Part shown: positions 23,113-26,057 of the stretch, piece after piece | How positions within the stretch are numbered: position 1 is the first letter of the stretch | How the letters are laid out: each line of letters opens with the position of its first letter | Source of the DNA: Peptococcaceae bacterium | GTDB lineage: Bacteria > Bacillota > Peptococcia > Peptococcales > Peptococcaceae | NCBI GenBank assembly: GCA_019420345.1 | Contig: JAHZHI010000019.1 | Coordinates: 1 to 26,057 of the forward strand | Length of the DNA: 26,057 nucleotides | Direction of reading: 5' to 3' | Position numbers and translations under genes: made by a program | Notes under the pieces: generated by a model | What the model was told of the DNA's origin: nothing | Seen by the model: only the letters and a program-made list of their open reading frames with translations | The model's database searches: none

Positions 23113-24039
23113 TTATAATGAAGCGTTAAGATGTTCGTAAAACGTTTCTGTTTGTTGGATGATGTCGGCTTCAACATCAGAGAGCACTTGACCAATTGGG
23201 TAGGTGAGATAATGGACCAGGTTGATGGGTGCATCCACGAGACTGACGACTTTGAGCAGGCCGCTGGTGAACAGCGGGTTGAAGTGGGCTGCCAAAACAC
23301 TTGTAATGCCAATGCCGTCGCTGTGATAAACGTATTGATAGAGGCTGGAGGCATCGTCGAAGATGAGATGCTTCGGCAGTTCGGTCCAGCGGCTCTGTGA
23401 TTTGACGAAGCCCAAATCGGTGAGGTCGCGCGGAACAGACAGGGGCACCTTGGATGGCAGATGGTTGAGGCGAACACTGGACAGAGACTGAAAATAACCG
23501 CCGCTCTTTACAAACAGGCAGAGGTTGTCATTGTATTGGGGCATGAGACGCAGGTTCAAACTGGTGGCGTACTCACGGTGGCGGCTGAGGTTGAAATCCA
23601 GCGCCGCTGAAAGCCCGATCGATGCTTTGTTTTCAGTGATGTCGTGAATGACATTGCTGATGAGTCCCTGGCGCAGTGTAAAGGACACGGCTGGGAACAT
23701 GCTGCGCGTGTGAAACAGGGATTCACTGAGAATGCCGCTGGTGAAAAACGTCGCCAGCAAATACACGTGCAGGTTCACGGGCGTAGCGATGCCCGCTTTT
23801 TTGCGAATATCGTAATAATCGTCCACTGTTTTTTCAACGAGCGGCAGAATCTCGCGGCCAAAAGCCGTCAGATCCATTCCGCGTCGTGTGCGGTGGAACA
23901 ATGGCCGCCCCACTTCTTTTTCAAGACCGGCGATGGCTGCCGATAAGGTGGGCTGTCCGACATTGATTTTTTTGGCAGTCAACGACAGCGAACCATAATT
24001 GGCAACCTGAAGAAAATATTCAAGTTGTTCGATCCTCAT
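23113..24039 (-). CDS. LysR-family transcriptional regulator
   Basis: A 308-residue DNA-binding protein. The N-terminal winged helix-turn-helix is typical: MRIEQLEYFLQVANYGSLSLTAKKINVGQPTLSAAIAGLEKEVGRPLFHRTRRGMDLTAFG. The C-terminal part is the ligand-sensing domain, with IFDDASSLYQYVYHSDGIGITSVLAAHF near its end. The effector is unknown. Start 24039 is preferred over an upstream in-frame Met (24081) because GGGAGGAGTT precedes it and the family begins MRIEQL. The gene is first in a unit with trkA and trkH and divergent from the mgtC pair, so it may regulate either side; members often control the divergent promoter, here about 70 bases from its own. Confidence 0.92.
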   Translation of the reverse strand: MRIEQLEYFLQVANYGSLSLTAKKINVGQPTLSAAIAGLEKEVGRPLFHRTRRGMDLTAFGREILPLVEKTVDDYYDIRKKAGIATPVNLHVYLLATFFTSGILSESLFHTRSMFPAVSFTLRQGLISNVIHDITENKASIGLSAALDFNLSRHREYATSLNLRLMPQYNDNLCLFVKSGGYFQSLSSVRLNHLPSKVPLSVPRDLTDLGFVKSQSRWTELPKHLIFDDASSLYQYVYHSDGIGITSVLAAHFNPLFTSGLLKVVSLVDAPINLVHYLTYPIGQVLSDVEADIIQQTETFYEHLNASL

Positions 24040-24097
24040 AGGAAAACTCCTCCCTGGTTCAATCAGCAAAATGCTTTCCAATCAACGAATCATTCCT

Positions 24098-24125
24098 ATT
24101 ATAGCGCGGAGCATCCCCTTGTCAA
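24098..24125 (-). promoter_or_regulatory. Consensus promoter of the LysR-trkA-trkH unit
   Basis: Minus-strand TTGACA (24125-24120), 16-base spacer and TATAAT (24103-24098); both hexamers are perfect. Confidence 0.8.
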
Positions 24126-24171
24126 TAGCCTGGGCAGGGACGTTGGAAATGCTGCGATCTTTACGAAAGAA

Positions 24172-24200
24172 TTGCCTTTTCTTTATGGAAATATTACAAT
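24172..24200 (+). promoter_or_regulatory. Promoter of the tandem mgtC genes
   Basis: TTGCCT (24172-24177), 17-base spacer and TACAAT (24195-24200), divergent from the LysR promoter. Confidence 0.55.
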
Positions 24201-24243
24201 GAAGCCAATATGTACTTTATGAGTAGTGAAAGGGGGCGTGGCG

Positions 24244-24978
24244 ATGCTTCAGGCTTTGGATGTTTTCCGTGAAATGACGTTTTTGGGCGTGGCGCTGCGG
24301 TTGATTATGGCGATGCTTTGCGGCGGCCTTATCGGCTTAAACCGCGAACGCATGCGACGTCCAAAGGGATTGGCGGGATTCCGCACGTATATGATGGTGT
24401 CTGTTGGGGCGGCATTGACGATGCTCCTGAGCCAGTACGAATACACGATGATTACCCATCAATGGGCAGACATCGCTGGCAAAGTGGGCATTACGACAGA
24501 CGTATCGCGCTTTGGGGCACAGGTTATCAATGGGATTGGTTTTCTCGGGGCTGGTACCATTCTTGTCACCAAGGATAATCAAATCAAGGGTTTGACAACG
24601 GCGGCTGGCCTTTGGGCATCGGCATGCCTGGGGCTGGCGATTGGTGCTGGTTTTTATGAAGGCGCGGTGATGGCGGTGTGTGTCATCATTCTGTCCATGT
24701 ATCTTTTTACAAATTTGAAATTTAAGATCCAGTCTCAATCACGCATCATTTCCATATATGTCGAAGTGAAATCTTTGGTTTATCTGGGTGACGTTTTGAT
24801 GACGGTGCGTAAGCAGGGCGGCACCGTCTTGGAAATGAACATTGACGACGATCATAACAAAAGCAGGCCGATTTATGATGCTGAGATTGTTGTGAAATTG
24901 GCGCCGCAAATGACACCCGATGCCATGCTGTCCTGTGTATCGCAGGTAGAACATGTGAAGCATGTGCACGAATTGTAA
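24244..24978 (+). CDS. MgtC/SapB family membrane protein, first of two
   Basis: A 244-residue protein with about four to five membrane segments in the N-terminal 150 residues, then a soluble ACT-like domain. Family motifs: LIMAMLCGGLIGLNRERMRRPKGLAGFRTYMMVSVGAAL, SRFGAQVINGIGFLGAGTILVTKDNQIKGLTTAAGLWASACLGLAIGAGFYEGAV. MgtC proteins support growth at low Mg2+ and, in pathogens, inhibit ATP synthase; many Bacillota relatives are of unknown role. ATG 24244 follows AAAGGGGGCG; an upstream in-frame GTG (24226) is less likely. The second mgtC-like gene follows 16 bases later. Confidence 0.92.
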   Translation: MLQALDVFREMTFLGVALRLIMAMLCGGLIGLNRERMRRPKGLAGFRTYMMVSVGAALTMLLSQYEYTMITHQWADIAGKVGITTDVSRFGAQVINGIGFLGAGTILVTKDNQIKGLTTAAGLWASACLGLAIGAGFYEGAVMAVCVIILSMYLFTNLKFKIQSQSRIISIYVEVKSLVYLGDVLMTVRKQGGTVLEMNIDDDHNKSRPIYDAEIVVKLAPQMTPDAMLSCVSQVEHVKHVHEL

Positions 24979-24994
24979 AAAAGGAGGATGAACG

Positions 24995-25681
24995 ATGCTG
25001 AGCATCTTTGATGGATTGCGCGATTTTACGCTGCTTTCTGTGGCTGTTCGCATGGTTTTGGCTGTGATTTGCGGCGGAATCATTGGCATGGAGCGCTCAC
25101 TGCGACGCCGGCCTGCTGGCTTCCGCACGCATATTTTGGTTTGCCTGGGGGCATCCATGACCACCATGACCAGCCAATATCTCTATCTTTATTTGGATTA
25201 TTACACCGACATGGCGCGTTTGGGGGCGCAGGTCATCGCCGGGATTGGTTTTCTCGGTGCCGGCACCATTGTCATCAGCCGTCAGCGTGTGCGTGGGTTA
25301 ACCACCGCTGCAGGATTGTGGGCGGCGGCCATCATTGGCTTGGCGGTTGGAGCCGGATTTTATGAAGGCGCAATTTTGACCACGGTGCTTGTGGAATTGG
25401 CGGCGACGGTGTTCTTGAAACTGGAAAAGCAGGTCATTACAAGAACGTCGAATATTCATATCTTCCTCGAGTACAACAAGCCGCAGGCTTTGGAAGACGT
25501 GTTGGCGTATTGCCACGCCAGGGAAATCAAAATCATGCATCTGGAAATTTCCCGCAACAAGGAACCGGAAAATGCGACCATTGCGCTGCTTTCTGTGCGT
25601 TTGGCGCATCAGATGAAAGCGGAAGAAGCACTGAAAGCCATGGTCAATGTTGATGGGGTCATGCTGGCCGAGGAATTCTAA
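24995..25681 (+). CDS. MgtC/SapB family membrane protein, second of two
   Basis: A 228-residue paralogue of the preceding gene with the same layout: VRMVLAVICGGIIGMERSLRRRPAGFRTHILVCLGASM, ARLGAQVIAGIGFLGAGTIVISRQRVRGLTTAAGLWAAAIIGLAVGAGFYEGAI, then an ACT-like soluble C-terminus. It is about 16 residues shorter, lacking a segment in the first extracytoplasmic loop and part of the region after RRP. AAGGAGG sits before ATG 24995. Tandem copies suggest a hetero-oligomer or two related transport or regulatory roles; Mg2+ is the usual link. No M-box or other metal-sensing leader is visible upstream of the pair. Confidence 0.92.
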   Translation: MLSIFDGLRDFTLLSVAVRMVLAVICGGIIGMERSLRRRPAGFRTHILVCLGASMTTMTSQYLYLYLDYYTDMARLGAQVIAGIGFLGAGTIVISRQRVRGLTTAAGLWAAAIIGLAVGAGFYEGAILTTVLVELAATVFLKLEKQVITRTSNIHIFLEYNKPQALEDVLAYCHAREIKIMHLEISRNKEPENATIALLSVRLAHQMKAEEALKAMVNVDGVMLAEEF

Positions 25682-25707
25682 AATATGAAAAAAATTACTT
25701 AATATGC

Positions 25708-25736
25708 TTGCAAAGGGCAGGTTATTGTGCTATGAT
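25708..25736 (+). promoter_or_regulatory. Promoter of the rubredoxin gene
   Basis: TTGCAA (25708-25713), 17-base spacer and TATGAT (25731-25736) preceded by TGC. Confidence 0.7.
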
Positions 25737-25798
25737 ACGAGTACAAAATGAATTGGTAATTTTTAACAATCGATGATATGAAAGAGAGGAATTGAATC

Positions 25799-25960
25799 AT
25801 GCAGAAATATGTATGCGATCTTTGTGGATATGTTTATGACCCAGCTGAAGGCGATCCAGATAACGGCGTCGCTCCAGGCACCGCTTTTGCTGATATCCCA
25901 GATGACTGGGGCTGCCCACTCTGCGGCGCTGGCAAGAGCGACTTCTCCCCAGAAGCGTAA
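25799..25960 (+). CDS. Rubredoxin
   Basis: A 53-residue electron carrier with one iron bound by four cysteines: YVCDLCGYVYDP (Cys6, Cys9) and WGCPLCGAGKSDF (Cys39, Cys42). All other conserved features are present, including GDPDNGVAPGTAFADIPDDW. Length is exactly in the family range. It acts in the cytoplasm, in anaerobes often passing electrons to oxygen- or peroxide-reducing enzymes such as rubrerythrin or flavodiiron proteins; no such partner is in the window. AAAGAGAGGA precedes the ATG. Own promoter and terminator mark it as monocistronic. Confidence 0.97.
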   Translation: MQKYVCDLCGYVYDPAEGDPDNGVAPGTAFADIPDDWGCPLCGAGKSDFSPEA

Positions 25961-25967
25961 GGATAAT

Positions 25968-26001
25968 AAAAAAGGCTTGAGCTTAAGCTCAGGCCTTTTT
26001 T
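25968..26001 (+). terminator. Intrinsic terminator of the rubredoxin gene
   Basis: Stem AAAAAGGCTTGAGC with GCTCAGGCCTTTTTT (one T-G pair) around TTAA, ending in six T. Confidence 0.92.
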
Positions 26002-26009
26002 GATGGCGA

Positions 26010-26057
26010 ATTTACAATCTAAGTGCAACAAAAAATGACTCATAGAACTTCTGGTAA
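26010..26057 (+). mobile_element. Possible left edge of an IS30-family element (partial)
   Basis: AATTTACAATCTAAGTGCAAC (from 26010) resembles the terminal repeats of IS30-family elements as I recall them, and an ATG at 26035 opens MTHRTSG, similar to the N-terminus of some clostridial IS30 transposases (...TSGKHLT...). The window ends after seven codons and there is no clear ribosome binding site, so this is tentative. Confidence 0.35.

Noticed and set aside
24040..24243. Mg2+-sensing riboswitch upstream of the mgtC pair
   Set aside because: The leader after the predicted promoter is only about 35 bases, too short for an M-box or ykoK-type element.

Overview
The window reads as chromosomal DNA of a low-oxygen Bacillota (Firmicutes), most likely of the class Clostridia. 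The evidence is strong AGGAGG-type ribosome binding sites, a glycyl radical enzyme with its radical-SAM activase, rubredoxin, an LCP/TagA wall-polymer pair, a surface protein with three C-terminal SLH repeats, a YjdF-family gene with its RNA leader, and many hairpin-plus-T-run terminators. I cannot name a species. Most genes look like housekeeping or transport genes in short operons.

Layout. 1-3554: a promoter and a two-gene ABC exporter (ATPase plus FtsX-like permease). 3610-4263: a RelB/DinJ-YoeB toxin-antitoxin operon. 4304-5193: a frameshifted class-M-like sirtuin. 5225-8533: a glycyl radical enzyme and its activase, separated by a hairpin placed between the activase's Shine-Dalgarno sequence and its start codon. 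8538-9472 (minus): an EamA-type exporter. 9504-10151 (minus): yjdF with a structured leader whose last helix can mask the Shine-Dalgarno sequence. 10153-10819 (minus): a flavodoxin-fold reductase.

10934-14691 is the most unusual region. A promoter leads into a small ORF carrying 14 copies of ACAG, then a 20-bp terminator hairpin, then a small Cys/Arg-rich protein gene, then the SLH surface protein gene. Only one of the three possible reading frames after the repeat is open through the terminator, and it stops on top of the next start codon. That gene in turn overlaps the surface-protein gene by ATGA. This looks like a phase-variable, translation-controlled attenuator for a surface protein. 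The present 14 repeats put it in a closed frame; 13 or 16 would open it.

14692-15390 has no convincing gene but holds an eight-copy A-tract repeat with a 21-bp period, a 32-nt palindrome and a possible small RNA. 15391-15855 (minus) is an orphan type IV prepilin-like gene. 15899-18256 is an LCP ligase plus TagA/WecG glycosyltransferase operon. 18254-20136 is a Na/Pi cotransporter gene behind a three-repeat Pho box. 20161-24125 (minus) is a LysR-trkA-trkH potassium-uptake unit, and divergent from it (24172-25681) lie two tandem MgtC/SapB genes. 25708-26001 is a rubredoxin gene. The final bases look like the edge of an IS30-family element.
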